From contig NZ_WIXM01000007.1 in the NCBI RefSeq assembly GCF_010993965.1, forward strand, positions 1 through 64,000: 64,000 nt of DNA, given 5' to 3'. This document shows positions 11,863 through 20,905 of the stretch, in pieces. The DNA comes from Gracilibacillus sp. YIM 98692 (GTDB taxonomy: Bacteria > Bacillota > Bacilli > Bacillales > Amphibacillaceae). Numbering within the stretch: position 1 is the stretch's first letter; every line of letters begins with the position of its first letter. The notes below the pieces were generated by a model that made no database searches, was not told the DNA's origin, and saw nothing but the letters and a program-made list of their open reading frames with translations. A program made the position numbers and the translations under genes.

Positions 11863-12885
11863 TTAATACCAAGAATGAAAGGTATTTGTCAATCGTTTAG
11901 ATAAAACATTTAATAAAGAAATGACTCTTGAATACTCCATTCTGGTTGGACCTAATAGTGCAATGGTACCCATTTGCTTTTCTCCCAGGGAATAAGTAGC
12001 CGTGATCAAACTGCAATCTTGCATTTCATCTAATTGGTTTTCTTGACCAATGGATACTTTAATTCCTTCCCCAGATGTTCGTAAAATATTCGCCATTTCC
12101 TCTTCTTGTTCCATAACCGAATACAAGGCTTGGATTTTATGAACATCATTAAACTCAGGTTGCAATAATATATTTGTTTTTCCATCCATATATAGTTTTA
12201 CAGGCTGCTCTTCAAGTAACGCTGCTTTTAAATAGTTATAAGTGGCTTCAAAATCACTGCTGTGTTTTAATAATAGCTCTGCCACTTCACCATAAAGCTT
12301 TTCTTGTAATTGTATAATAGGAACACCAGTCAATCGTTCATTTAAAATATTGACCAACTTCTCCAAATCACTTGCATTCATGGAAGCAGGTACATTAAAG
12401 TACCGATTTTCCACATGTCCAGTACTTGTCACTAATATAGCAACAGCAGCTTGATCAGATAAACTGATAATTTGAATTTGCTTTAATGTTGTTTCAAAAA
12501 CCCGTGGCCCCAAAATAATCGAAGTGTAGTTTGTTAAATCAGACAATACCCTCGCTGACTTTTGCACCACCTTTTCAAACTCAATCATCTCTCGCTGAAA
12601 CGTATCTGCTATGACCGTCATCTCTTGACGGGATAAACGGGATGGAGACAAGAGATGGTCTACATAAAAGCGATATCCCTTTTCAGACGGGATACGACCT
12701 GAAGATGTATGAGTTTTTTCAATAAATCCGAGGTCTTCTAAATCGGCCATTTCATTCCGAATGGTAGCAGGACTAAAAGAAATATCCTCTTTTTTCGCTA
12801 TCGCCCTTGACCCAATCGGCTGTGCCGTATGGATGAACTCATCAATAATAACCTGTAAAACCTGTAATTGCCTCTCTGTAAGCAT
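11863..12885 (-). CDS. hrcA: Heat-inducible transcription repressor HrcA
   Basis: 340 residues. An N-terminal winged helix (about 1-75, with QPIGSRAIAKKEDISFSPATIRNEM) reads the CIRCE operator, followed by a GAF-like dimerisation domain and the C-terminal phrase ALLGPTRMEYSRVISLLN. HrcA represses class I heat-shock genes and needs GroEL to stay active. The ATG at 12885 follows AGAGGTG; a reading seven codons longer would run into the CIRCE element. The operator lies 15 bases upstream, so the operon is autoregulated. Confidence 0.97.
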   Translation of the reverse strand: MLTERQLQVLQVIIDEFIHTAQPIGSRAIAKKEDISFSPATIRNEMADLEDLGFIEKTHTSSGRIPSEKGYRFYVDHLLSPSRLSRQEMTVIADTFQREMIEFEKVVQKSARVLSDLTNYTSIILGPRVFETTLKQIQIISLSDQAAVAILVTSTGHVENRYFNVPASMNASDLEKLVNILNERLTGVPIIQLQEKLYGEVAELLLKHSSDFEATYNYLKAALLEEQPVKLYMDGKTNILLQPEFNDVHKIQALYSVMEQEEEMANILRTSGEGIKVSIGQENQLDEMQDCSLITATYSLGEKQMGTIALLGPTRMEYSRVISLLNVLSKRLTNTFHSWY

Positions 12886-12899
12886 GATGATCACCTCTG

Positions 12900-12926
12900 T
12901 TAGCACTCTTTTTACATGAGTGCTAA
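12900..12926 (-). promoter_or_regulatory. CIRCE operator
   Basis: A perfect match to the consensus: TTAGCACTC, 9 bases, GAGTGCTAA. It lies between the promoter and the hrcA start, where bound HrcA would block transcription of hrcA-grpE-dnaK-dnaJ and the genes behind them. Confidence 0.98.
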
Positions 12927-12931
12927 ATCTA

Positions 12932-12965
12932 TTTATAAATTATCAAATCCACTTTAACTTGTCAA
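12932..12965 (-). promoter_or_regulatory. Probable sigma-A promoter of the hrcA operon
   Basis: A perfect -35 TTGACA lies at 12960-12965 on the minus strand. The -10 is less clear: GATAAT at 15 bases or TAATTT at 17 bases spacing. The -35 overlaps the hemW stop codon at 12962-12964. CIRCE is immediately downstream. Confidence 0.6.
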
Positions 12966-14119
12966 TTATGAAGCTCCGGTATATCACACTCTAATAAGAA
13001 TTCTTGAAATACCTCATTACCAAACGGTTTTCCTTTTTCTGTTAAGCGTATATGACCATTTCTCTCTTCTAGCCATCCTAGATGAGTTAATTTGTCCAAT
13101 TCTTTTTGATAAATAGATGACAAGCTTCTTTGATATTTTTGCTCAAACCTATCTAATGATACTCCTTGATTTTTTCGCAAACCAAGAAATACTTCTTCTT
13201 CAATTCGTTCTTTTAAACCAATTTTCTCAATGTGTAAAATCGGTTTTCCAGATTTATTTGCCTCTTCTACATAAGCAGGGAATGGTCGAATATTTATTAT
13301 TCTTTCCCCAGGCAGATAACCGTGAGAACCTGCTCCGAAACCATAATAATAATCATTATTCCAATATGTTAAGTTATGCATACTTTCGAACCCTGGCTTA
13401 GCAAAATTACTTATTTCATACTGAAAAATTCCTTTTGCATTCATCTCTTCTCTTAAATGTTCATACATATCTGCTTCTATTTCTTCTGGAGGCTTTGTTA
13501 ATGTTCCTTTTTTATACCGTTGATAGAAAATGGTTTTGGGTTCTATTTGCAAGGAATAGGCTGAATAATGTGGCAAGTTAAATTGTAAAGCCTCTTTCAA
13601 CGTATCAGAAAACTGTGAAAAAGTTTGATTTGGCAAACTATACATTAAATCAATACTAATATTGGTTAAACCGATCTTGACGAGATCATTGACATTTTCA
13701 TATACATCTTTTGCTCGGTGTAACCTTCCTAGTTGTTCAAGCATCCTATCATTAAAGTCTTGAACCCCCATCGAAATTCGGTTTACCCCGCTTGATTTTA
13801 ATATATACATTTTTTCTTTATTTAAATCACCAGGATTCGCCTCAAAAGTGTACTCCTCCACACCAGAAACTTCAAAATAATGTTGAATCATATTAACCAA
13901 TATTTGCAGCTGCTTTTCATTTAATGCTGTTGGAGTACCACCTCCAACAAATATGGTCTTCACTTTTTTTCGAGGTTCTTTTATCTCGGTTTTTATCTCA
14001 TTTTCTAATGCAATCAAATACTCATCTGCCATTTTTTCATCATAAAAAAACTTTGTAAAATCACAATAATGGCATATCTTCTCACAAAAAGGAATGTGTA
14101 TATAGACAGATGAAACCAT
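12962..14119 (-). CDS. hemW: HemW-like radical-SAM heme chaperone
   Basis: 385 residues. The radical-SAM cluster CX3CX2C is in IPFCEKICHYCDF, followed by GGGTPTAL and the C-terminal HemN-like domain (RKNQGVSLDRFEQKY). Proteins of this type were long called oxygen-independent coproporphyrinogen oxidase, but members with only this short N-terminus lack that activity and act in heme binding and delivery to respiratory enzymes. The order lepA-hemW-hrcA matches B. subtilis. Its end overlaps the hrcA promoter. Confidence 0.92.
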   Translation of the reverse strand: MVSSVYIHIPFCEKICHYCDFTKFFYDEKMADEYLIALENEIKTEIKEPRKKVKTIFVGGGTPTALNEKQLQILVNMIQHYFEVSGVEEYTFEANPGDLNKEKMYILKSSGVNRISMGVQDFNDRMLEQLGRLHRAKDVYENVNDLVKIGLTNISIDLMYSLPNQTFSQFSDTLKEALQFNLPHYSAYSLQIEPKTIFYQRYKKGTLTKPPEEIEADMYEHLREEMNAKGIFQYEISNFAKPGFESMHNLTYWNNDYYYGFGAGSHGYLPGERIINIRPFPAYVEEANKSGKPILHIEKIGLKERIEEEVFLGLRKNQGVSLDRFEQKYQRSLSSIYQKELDKLTHLGWLEERNGHIRLTEKGKPFGNEVFQEFLLECDIPELHN

Positions 14120-14179
14120 TTTTGGTCCTCCTTATTGTACGGCAAAACCCTTGCCATGCGACAAGGGTTGATCCTTTCA

Positions 14180-15994
14180 TTATTCGTCGTTCATTTTTAA
14201 TACCGACATAAATGCTTCTTGCGGAACTTCCACAGAACCTACCATCTTCATACGTTTTTTACCTTCTTTTTGTTTTTCTAGCAATTTACGTTTTCTGGAA
14301 ATATCCCCGCCATAACATTTACTTAATACGTTCTTACGCATTGCTTTAATAGTAGTTCGTGCAATAATTTTGTTGCCAATTGCCGCTTGAACAGGCACTT
14401 CAAATTGCTGCCTTGGTATTAAATCTTTTAATTTATCTGCAATTTGTTTGCCACGCTCGAATGCAAAGTCACGATGCACAATAAATGACAATGCATCAAT
14501 TGAATCTCCATTTAGTAAAATATCCATTTTCACTAAATTAGATGCTTTATAACCCATCATTTCATAATCAAACGAGGCATAGCCTTTAGTTTGAGATTTC
14601 AACTGATCAAAAAAGTCATACACAATTTCTGACAGCGGAATTTCATACACAATGTTGACACGATTATCGTCCAAATACTCCATGTCTTGGAAATCTCCAC
14701 GTTTCTTTTGGCAAATTTCCATTACCGGCCCTACAAAGTCATTTGGCACCATAACCGTTGCACTGACATATGGTTCTTGCACTTCTTCGATGGATTGATT
14801 GTCCGGCATGAAAGATGGATTATCAATATTTACCTCTTCTCCATCTGTTTTCAGTACTTTATAAATAACACTTGGAGCGGTTGTAATGAGATCAATGCCA
14901 AACTCTCGTTCAATACGTTCCTGAATGATTTCCATATGAAGTAATCCAAGAAAACCACAACGGAAGCCAAAGCCAAGTGCTTGCGATGTTTCTGCTTCAT
15001 ATTGTAGTGAAGAGTCATTTAACTCTAATCGCTCCAATGCTTCTCTTAAATCATTATAATTATTTGAATCTACCGGATAAAGTCCACAGAACACCATAGG
15101 ATTTAATCGTTTATAGCCAGGTAGTGGTTCTTCAGCAGGGCGGTTTGCAAGTGTAATTGTATCCCCTACTCGCGTATCACCAACATTTTTTATAGAAGCA
15201 GTTAGATATCCTACATCTCCTACTGTTAATTCATCTTGCTGAATAGGCTTCGGATTAAAAACCCCTACTTCGTTCACTTCAAATTCTTTACCTGTAGCCA
15301 TCATTTTGATTTTATCGCCTACTTTTACCGAGCCTTCCTTAATACAAATATAGGCAACAACCCCTCTATAAGGGTCATATAAGGAATCAAATATCAATGC
15401 TTTTAACGGTTCTTCAGCATTTCCTTGCGGAGCCGGTATCTTTTCCACAATTTGTTCTAATATTTCTTCTATTCCGATACCAGATTTAGCACTTGCCAGA
15501 ATCGCTTCATCGCCATCAATACCGATCACATCTTCAATTTCCTGCTTTACTCTTTCAGGGTCAGCACTTGGTAAATCAACTTTGTTAATAACTGGAATAA
15601 TTTCTAAATCATTGTCTAACGCCAAGTACACATTGGCTAAAGTTTGCGCTTCAATCCCTTGTGCTGCATCCACTACTAAAATGGCGCCTTCACATGCTGC
15701 CAAGCTTCTTGACACTTCATATGTAAAGTCGACATGACCTGGAGTATCAATCAGATGAAATAAATACTCATCGCCATCCTCTTGTTGGTACTTTAGCTGA
15801 ACCGCATTTAACTTTATGGTAATACCACGTTCACGTTCTAGATCCATAGCATCTAAAAATTGTTCCTTCATTTCACGACTCGTGAGCGCCTTCGTTTTTT
15901 CTAATATACGATCAGCTAAAGTTGATTTTCCATGATCAATATGTGCAATAATTGAAAAATTACGTACATTTCCTTGATTTCTTGCGTTCGTCAC
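14180..15994 (-). CDS. lepA: Elongation factor 4 (LepA), translational GTPase
   Basis: 604 residues with GTPase motifs [13 protein letters not shown] (G1), DTPGHVDF (G3) and [10 protein letters not shown] (G4), and the LepA-specific C-terminal domain ending in a Lys-rich stretch and [15 protein letters not shown]. It binds ribosomes and has been linked to back-translocation and 30S maturation. The start is GTG 15994, preceded by AGGAG. It lies downstream of the sporulation genes gpr, spoIIP and yqxA, as in B. subtilis. Confidence 0.97.
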   Translation of the reverse strand: MTNARNQGNVRNFSIIAHIDHGKSTLADRILEKTKALTSREMKEQFLDAMDLERERGITIKLNAVQLKYQQEDGDEYLFHLIDTPGHVDFTYEVSRSLAACEGAILVVDAAQGIEAQTLANVYLALDNDLEIIPVINKVDLPSADPERVKQEIEDVIGIDGDEAILASAKSGIGIEEILEQIVEKIPAPQGNAEEPLKALIFDSLYDPYRGVVAYICIKEGSVKVGDKIKMMATGKEFEVNEVGVFNPKPIQQDELTVGDVGYLTASIKNVGDTRVGDTITLANRPAEEPLPGYKRLNPMVFCGLYPVDSNNYNDLREALERLELNDSSLQYEAETSQALGFGFRCGFLGLLHMEIIQERIEREFGIDLITTAPSVIYKVLKTDGEEVNIDNPSFMPDNQSIEEVQEPYVSATVMVPNDFVGPVMEICQKKRGDFQDMEYLDDNRVNIVYEIPLSEIVYDFFDQLKSQTKGYASFDYEMMGYKASNLVKMDILLNGDSIDALSFIVHRDFAFERGKQIADKLKDLIPRQQFEVPVQAAIGNKIIARTTIKAMRKNVLSKCYGGDISRKRKLLEKQKEGKKRMKMVGSVEVPQEAFMSVLKMNDE

Positions 15995-16085
15995 TATTAT
16001 TCAACTCCTATTTCGAGCACAATACTAGGATTGATTATAGCAGTGAATAGATGGATGTTCAACAGAAACTATGAGTATCAGGAGA

Positions 16086-16409
16086 TTAAATCATTTCATT
16101 AATAACGAAATAAAAGGTTTGCAGGACACTATCGCATAATTTTTGAACAATGTGCTGACCTGTATTGGCTATTTGATACAATACTGTAGGTTCTAAAGAT
16201 TGTTGATGTGATACAGATTGATTGATTTCTTCCATGATTTGCCCACGATCCATTAACCTATCTTGTCCCGTTTCACTGACTTGCTTTATCTCTTCTTTCT
16301 GTTCCGTTAAAGAACTAACTTCCAAGCTAGTACTGCTTCGATCTGATCCAATGTATAATCCGAGTGAGAAGATTAATGACAATATTAATAAATAAAAGAG
16401 AAATTTCAT
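16086..16409 (-). CDS. yqxA: YqxA-like protein (DUF3679)
   Basis: 107 residues with one N-terminal membrane helix (about 1-20) and a polar, Gln/Glu-rich remainder. Assignment rests on size, topology and position between spoIIP and lepA, as in B. subtilis. The function is unknown. It begins 20 bases after the spoIIP stop, so it is likely made in the same sporulation transcript. Confidence 0.75.
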   Translation of the reverse strand: MKFLFYLLILSLIFSLGLYIGSDRSSTSLEVSSLTEQKEEIKQVSETGQDRLMDRGQIMEEINQSVSHQQSLEPTVLYQIANTGQHIVQKLCDSVLQTFYFVINEMI

Positions 16410-16429
16410 TACTTTTCACACCTTTTCAA

Positions 16430-17599
16430 TTATTCTGCATCTACTTTTTCAGCATCCCAATATAGTTCACTAAAAATTTCAGCAAAAGCCTCTGAGGTGT
16501 TAAAAAGTTCTTCCATCGTATTATCTACACCGCCAAACTCAACAGTTAAAGCATTGTCTGAAACGTCCTGATTATAAATACCATTTCTACCTGGTCCATC
16601 ATACATTTCGACCCCTCTGCTAAGACCAGGGTATTTTTCTTCTATCTTTTCATGAAGCTTTGCTGCTAATTGGTAATTCTTTTCATAGTTTGGATTATTT
16701 CCACCAATAACAAACATTAATTTAGCATAACTTTTACCATTTATTTCCTTCGTTGTAATATCTTTACGCATACTGTCACGATGCAAATCAAACACATAGT
16801 TTATATCTTGATTATCTGCCATCGCTGCTTCGACTACATCTTTTGATGCTCTATAAGAATGACTAGAATAATCCCAGTCATTTTCTACTAATATGGAACC
16901 AATGTCTGTATTATCCACTTGAGATCCAATCCCATTTCGCTCTAAGTCTTGTGCTAAACGCTCACTTACTTTAGTAATGTTTACTTCTTGGTGAAAGGCA
17001 TCATTGGGGTTATCTGTCTTTGGAAGGTACGGCAAAAACGATTCACGGTTGTGTGTATTATAAATAAATACAACTTTTTTATCTCCAGTAGATTCTTCAA
17101 TTTCCGGCTCTAATGTAGGATCTTTTTCTTCCGGTATAGTTGCTTCTCTTTCTTCCAACACTGTGTCTAATGGAGGAGTAGACTCCACTGTTAAATTCGT
17201 GTAGTCTGTACCTTCGCCTGCAATTAATATTTGACGATCATACATTTCAAACCCAGGCAGCTCTCTGCCTAACAAACTTCTTACATCATGCACCCTAATA
17301 TTGGTCCCTAATTCAAACGCCACTTTCCAAACGTCTATCGGAGGTTTATCTTCGGGCAATGCTTCTTTGAACACTCTATTTTCTAACATAAATAAAGATA
17401 AATAATGTACTTCATCTACGTTGGTCGTCCATTTTTTAACAGTATTAGAGGACACGCGATAATCAGGATTTAAACTTGTAATCACACCTACTAAAATAAA
17501 TATGGCAAAAAATGAGGTTATAAATATAGATATTGTAGCGAACAGCTTGTTTTTAGATAGTAAAATAATACGTTTTCTTCGATTTCTATTTCGTTTCAT
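16430..17599 (-). CDS. spoIIP: Stage II sporulation protein P, engulfment peptidoglycan hydrolase
   Basis: 389 residues. An N-terminal membrane anchor (about 17-42) precedes a linker rich in Glu and Pro, and a zinc amidase/endopeptidase domain (about 175-380). Visible catalytic-region phrases are YNTHNRESFLPYLP, VFDLHRDSMRKD and VEFGGVDNT. SpoIIP cuts amide and peptide links of septal peptidoglycan together with SpoIID and SpoIIM, driving engulfment of the forespore. The neighbours gpr and yqxA agree with the B. subtilis locus. Confidence 0.95.
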   Translation of the reverse strand: MKRNRNRRKRIILLSKNKLFATISIFITSFFAIFILVGVITSLNPDYRVSSNTVKKWTTNVDEVHYLSLFMLENRVFKEALPEDKPPIDVWKVAFELGTNIRVHDVRSLLGRELPGFEMYDRQILIAGEGTDYTNLTVESTPPLDTVLEEREATIPEEKDPTLEPEIEESTGDKKVVFIYNTHNRESFLPYLPKTDNPNDAFHQEVNITKVSERLAQDLERNGIGSQVDNTDIGSILVENDWDYSSHSYRASKDVVEAAMADNQDINYVFDLHRDSMRKDITTKEINGKSYAKLMFVIGGNNPNYEKNYQLAAKLHEKIEEKYPGLSRGVEMYDGPGRNGIYNQDVSDNALTVEFGGVDNTMEELFNTSEAFAEIFSELYWDAEKVDAE

Positions 17600-17696
17600 G
17601 ACGGTCCCCTTTCTATCTCCTCTATCACCTGTACTAGAATGTATGTAGATTCAATAGAAAGTAGAACCGTCCTTTTCATATTTTTATTTCTAATAA

Positions 17697-18788
17697 CTAT
17701 CTTGTATATTTCGCAAAATTTTCAACATCAATCTTTTTATGCAATGCTGCATTAATGGCCTCTGCTACCAAATGTGCCATATCTTTTATATACCCATCTA
17801 CTTCCTTAGGGGTTACCATTAAGTTATGTCCTAATGGTGTTAAAACTTCTCTCATCAGCGCCCTCTTTTCTTGATCATCTAATGATCCAATCATTCCAAA
17901 GATCTTCTCTCGTTTCTCTATCGACGGCATATCATCTTCCGATAATGAACGATCACCAAAACTCATTCCTGCGGGTGTTAGAGATTTAGATGGCTTATCT
18001 TTTTCCTTCCATTCTTTCCCGATATGTTTAAAAACATAGTCAATGGCATCACTAGTAATCGTCACAGCATCTACCACTGTTGGTACTCCAATTGCAAATA
18101 CAGGAACACCTAATGTTTCTAAGCTTAATTCTTTACGTTTATTTCCTACACCTGAGCCTGGATGTATACCAGAATCAGATAATTGTATGGTTGCATTGAC
18201 ACGCTCAATCGAACGAGATGCTAATGCATCAATAGCTATCACAAAATCAGGTTTAAGCTTTTCCACTACTCCCTTAATAATATCGCTGGTTTCGATACCT
18301 GTAACACCCATTACTCCTGGATTAATAGTCGCAACCCTACGATAACCGTCTTGTACATATTGTGGTTCATGCTCAAATAAATGATTGGTCACCAATACCT
18401 TTTCAATCGCTATTGGACCTAATGCATCAGGAGTTACATTTCGGTTTCCCAATCCTACCACTAAACCAGATGCTTCTTTCGTTACATTATTTTTATGAAA
18501 TAATTCGAGTAATTGACCAGCAACCACCTGAGCCGTCTCTTCCTGTAGTGCTGTATCTTGTTTCTTAATAGCTTCCGAATATACGGTTTGATAAGAACCA
18601 GGACTTTTCCCAATTTGTTCTGCACCATCTTCATCTACATTAACGTGAGTTATTTTAATATTTCCGCGCTGTTCCTCCCGAATATCGACCCCTTTTATCT
18701 TTTGTTCCTGTTTTTCATCTTTTTCTACATACATATCCTTCGCTTCCACGGCCAGATCTGTACGAACGTCCATATCTTTTTGTTGCAA
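17697..18788 (-). CDS. gpr: Germination protease GPR
   Basis: 363 residues. GPR degrades small acid-soluble spore proteins at the start of germination and is made as an inactive zymogen in the forespore. The N-terminus VRTDLAVEA resembles the autoprocessing site, itself similar to the SASP cleavage site. The catalytic core contains [29 protein letters not shown] and [13 protein letters not shown] use the TTG at 18788, preceded by GAGGAGTG; an ATG five codons in is the alternative. A probable substrate-class neighbour in the window is sspH. Confidence 0.96.
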   Translation of the reverse strand: MQQKDMDVRTDLAVEAKDMYVEKDEKQEQKIKGVDIREEQRGNIKITHVNVDEDGAEQIGKSPGSYQTVYSEAIKKQDTALQEETAQVVAGQLLELFHKNNVTKEASGLVVGLGNRNVTPDALGPIAIEKVLVTNHLFEHEPQYVQDGYRRVATINPGVMGVTGIETSDIIKGVVEKLKPDFVIAIDALASRSIERVNATIQLSDSGIHPGSGVGNKRKELSLETLGVPVFAIGVPTVVDAVTITSDAIDYVFKHIGKEWKEKDKPSKSLTPAGMSFGDRSLSEDDMPSIEKREKIFGMIGSLDDQEKRALMREVLTPLGHNLMVTPKEVDGYIKDMAHLVAEAINAALHKKIDVENFAKYTR

Positions 18789-18866
18789 CTCACTTCACTC
18801 CTCTATTTTTTTCCTAGCTTTTCCGTCTTCTTCAAATTGATACACAGGTTAAAACAACAATTTATA

Positions 18867-18895
18867 TTGAAATGTCTTTAAAGCTTTGGTAAAAT
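18867..18895 (+). promoter_or_regulatory. Sigma-A promoter of rpsT
   Basis: TTGAAA at 18867-18872 and TAAAAT at 18890-18895 are separated by 17 bases, about 50 bases before the rpsT start. Confidence 0.7.
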
Positions 18896-18946
18896 GTCAT
18901 TTGACCTAATGTTGATATGGTACGAAGTATGATGGAGGTGAATAGA

Positions 18947-19213
18947 ATGGCTAACATTAAATCAGCGATTAAACGTGTACGCTTAAATGCAGATGCACGT
19001 GAGCATAACCAATCCATTAAAACGGATATGCGTTCACATATTAAAAAAGTTGAATCATTAGTAGCGAATAAAGATGCGGATAACGCAAAACAAGCATTAA
19101 ACACTGCAGTACAGAAGATTGATAAAGCAGTACAAAAAGGTTTAGTACATCAAAACAAAGGTAACCGTCAAAAATCTCGCTTATCTAAACTTGTTAATGA
19201 ACTTAGTGCTTAA
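18947..19213 (+). CDS. rpsT: 30S ribosomal protein S20
   Basis: 88 residues starting MANIKSAIKRVRLNADAREH; helical and Lys-rich as expected of S20, which binds 16S rRNA early in 30S assembly. The ATG at 18947 follows TGGAGGTG. It is a single plus-strand gene between minus-strand gpr and holA, with its own promoter and terminator. Confidence 0.97.
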   Translation: MANIKSAIKRVRLNADAREHNQSIKTDMRSHIKKVESLVANKDADNAKQALNTAVQKIDKAVQKGLVHQNKGNRQKSRLSKLVNELSA

Positions 19214-19228
19214 TTAGTGCTTAACATG

Positions 19229-19268
19229 AAAAAAACCACAACCCTTTTTAAAGGTGTTGTGGTTTTTT
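19229..19268. terminator. Shared terminator of rpsT and holA
   Basis: AAAAACCACAAC pairs with GTTGTGGTTTTT, with T runs in both directions, lying between the convergent genes rpsT and holA. Confidence 0.9.
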
Positions 19269-20312
19269 TCAATGATTTACTTTCGTTTTTCTTTTTGTGA
19301 CTAGTTGATACAACAATAATTCAAAAGCTAGAGACTTATCGGTTTGTCCTGTCTTCATTTTCATATCTGCTTCTGCAAGTAAAGCAATGGCATCTTTTAA
19401 TTCTTTTAATGAAAATTTCTCCTGCCTTGAAACAGAAAGTTTCGCCACATAAGGGTGGATTTTCAACTGTTGAGCCATCTGTTTTTGGTTATATCCTTTT
19501 TGCTTCAACAGTTTCACCTGTAATAAAGTTCGAAACTGAGAAGCGATTAAGGCTAATAATGCAATCGGCTCTTCATTCATTTTTTCTAAATCCTTTAAAA
19601 TATCAATTGCTTTAGCTAAGTCGTTGGCCATAATCGCATCCATTAGTTTAAAGGCTGAACTATTTTCTTGATGAGAGACAAGTAACTCTGCATCGTGTAA
19701 CCTTACTTGGTTCCCTTCCCCAACATATAAAGAAAGTTTGTCTAATTCCGAATTCAGCACCATTAAATCTGTACCTAATTCATAAATGATATATCGTACT
19801 GCTTCTTTCTCGATGGAAACACCTTTTTCATTAGTCATTCGTTCTATCACATTATCCATATCCCACTCTTTTAATGGCTGACAAGAAACAGTAGTCGCTT
19901 TTTTCTTCAACCTCTTAACCAGTTTTTTTCTTTCATCTAATTTTTCATATGGTGCTAATAACACAAAAATCGTATAAGGAGCGGGATTTTCTAAATATTC
20001 TACTAACATTTCAGGTTGATGATCTACTTCTACATTGGTATTTTTTGCTTTCAAAAATGTGGGATTAGTTGCAAAAATAAGCTTACGATCCCCCAGAAAC
20101 GGAAAAGTTTCTGCATCTGCTACCACTTCTTGTATAGATGTTTCTTCTAAATCATAAATAGACACATTTGTTTCTCGTTCCTCTTCTTCCATACTATGTG
20201 TAAATAAAGCTTGTTTTAAAGCTTCTATCATGTACGCTTCCGTTCCATAAAAATAATAAGTATAAGAGAGTTGTCCTTTTTTGATTGATTCTATACATTC
20301 TAAATAATTCAT
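19269..20312 (-). CDS. holA: DNA polymerase III delta subunit
   Basis: 347 residues, homolog of B. subtilis YqeN. Delta opens the sliding clamp ring in the clamp loader. Family phrases include YYFYGTEAYMIEAL at the N-terminus, the AAA+-like fold with FLGDRKLIFATNP and VLLAPYEKLDERKKL, and the C-terminal collar domain with ALLALIASQFR and HPYVAKL. The ATG at 20312 lies behind GGAGATGAG; the longer reading covers this ribosome site. The order comEC-yqzM-holA-rpsT is that of B. subtilis. Confidence 0.94.
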   Translation of the reverse strand: MNYLECIESIKKGQLSYTYYFYGTEAYMIEALKQALFTHSMEEEERETNVSIYDLEETSIQEVVADAETFPFLGDRKLIFATNPTFLKAKNTNVEVDHQPEMLVEYLENPAPYTIFVLLAPYEKLDERKKLVKRLKKKATTVSCQPLKEWDMDNVIERMTNEKGVSIEKEAVRYIIYELGTDLMVLNSELDKLSLYVGEGNQVRLHDAELLVSHQENSSAFKLMDAIMANDLAKAIDILKDLEKMNEEPIALLALIASQFRTLLQVKLLKQKGYNQKQMAQQLKIHPYVAKLSVSRQEKFSLKELKDAIALLAEADMKMKTGQTDKSLAFELLLYQLVTKRKTKVNH

Positions 20313-20707
20313 ACACTCATCTCCATTATGTATACAATGTTTCTTCATTTCATCAAAGGAATAGCTTGAAAAAAATGAGGATATGTTTTATTGTATAATA
20401 AGATTTATTTTATGAAAAGAAACCCATTTGCTTTAAGAGTTTATTTCCTTGTACAATTTACATAACAAACTTGCATAACGTGAGCATATGTTCGAAAGCA
20501 AAGAAGGGAGCGTATGACACTACACTCCCTTCTCCAATCTATATCAACGCAGCATATTTAGCCCCGGGTAACTATATATGCTACGATATTTTCCTTTACA
20601 TATAGATTGACCGTTTTGCACAAATATATAGGTGTAAACTCTTGCTAAGTAAGGGAATCATACGATGATGAAATGACATAATTTGCTTGTTAAGGGGGTT
20701 TTTAAGA
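20313..20707. other. Gene-free stretch between holA and yqzM with one strong stem-loop
   Basis: No coding sequence is seen. AGAAGGGAG at 20502-20510 pairs with CTCCCTTCT at 20525-20533, with a further GTA/TAC inside and a 6-base loop. It has no clear T run on either strand. The holA and yqzM promoters should lie in this stretch. Confidence 0.6.
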
Positions 20708-20842
20708 ATGAATGAATTTGAAAAGGATGTTCAATCAAAGCGCCACGATTTATTTGATGCTGGGTTCGGCTTTGTATTCTCATTTTTATTTTTTATGATT
20801 ATCTTTTTTATTGGAATATTTTTTGATGCAATAGGATCTTAA
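20708..20842 (+). CDS. yqzM: YqzM family small membrane protein
   Basis: 44 residues beginning MNEFEKDVQSKRHDLFDAG, then one Phe/Ile-rich membrane helix and ending AIGS. It closely matches the conserved B. subtilis YqzM pattern (MNEFEKNVQSKR at the start, IGS at the end) and sits at the same place between holA and comEC. The ATG follows AAGGGGG. The function is unknown. Confidence 0.9.
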   Translation: MNEFEKDVQSKRHDLFDAGFGFVFSFLFFMIIFFIGIFFDAIGS

Positions 20843-20870
20843 ACGAGGCTGACTTTAGTCTCGTTTTTTT
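20842..20870 (+). terminator. yqzM terminator
   Basis: AACGAG and CTCGTT with a dyad inside (GACTTTAGTC), followed by T7. It overlaps the yqzM stop codon. Confidence 0.85.
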
Positions 20871-20905
20871 ATTTTTTGTACTAATCTTGGTGCGTTAAAT
20901 AATAT

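Noticed and set aside
20581-20707. Possible small RNA gene or riboswitch before yqzM
   Set aside because: No conserved aptamer pattern was recognised; only ordinary AT-rich leader sequence is visible.
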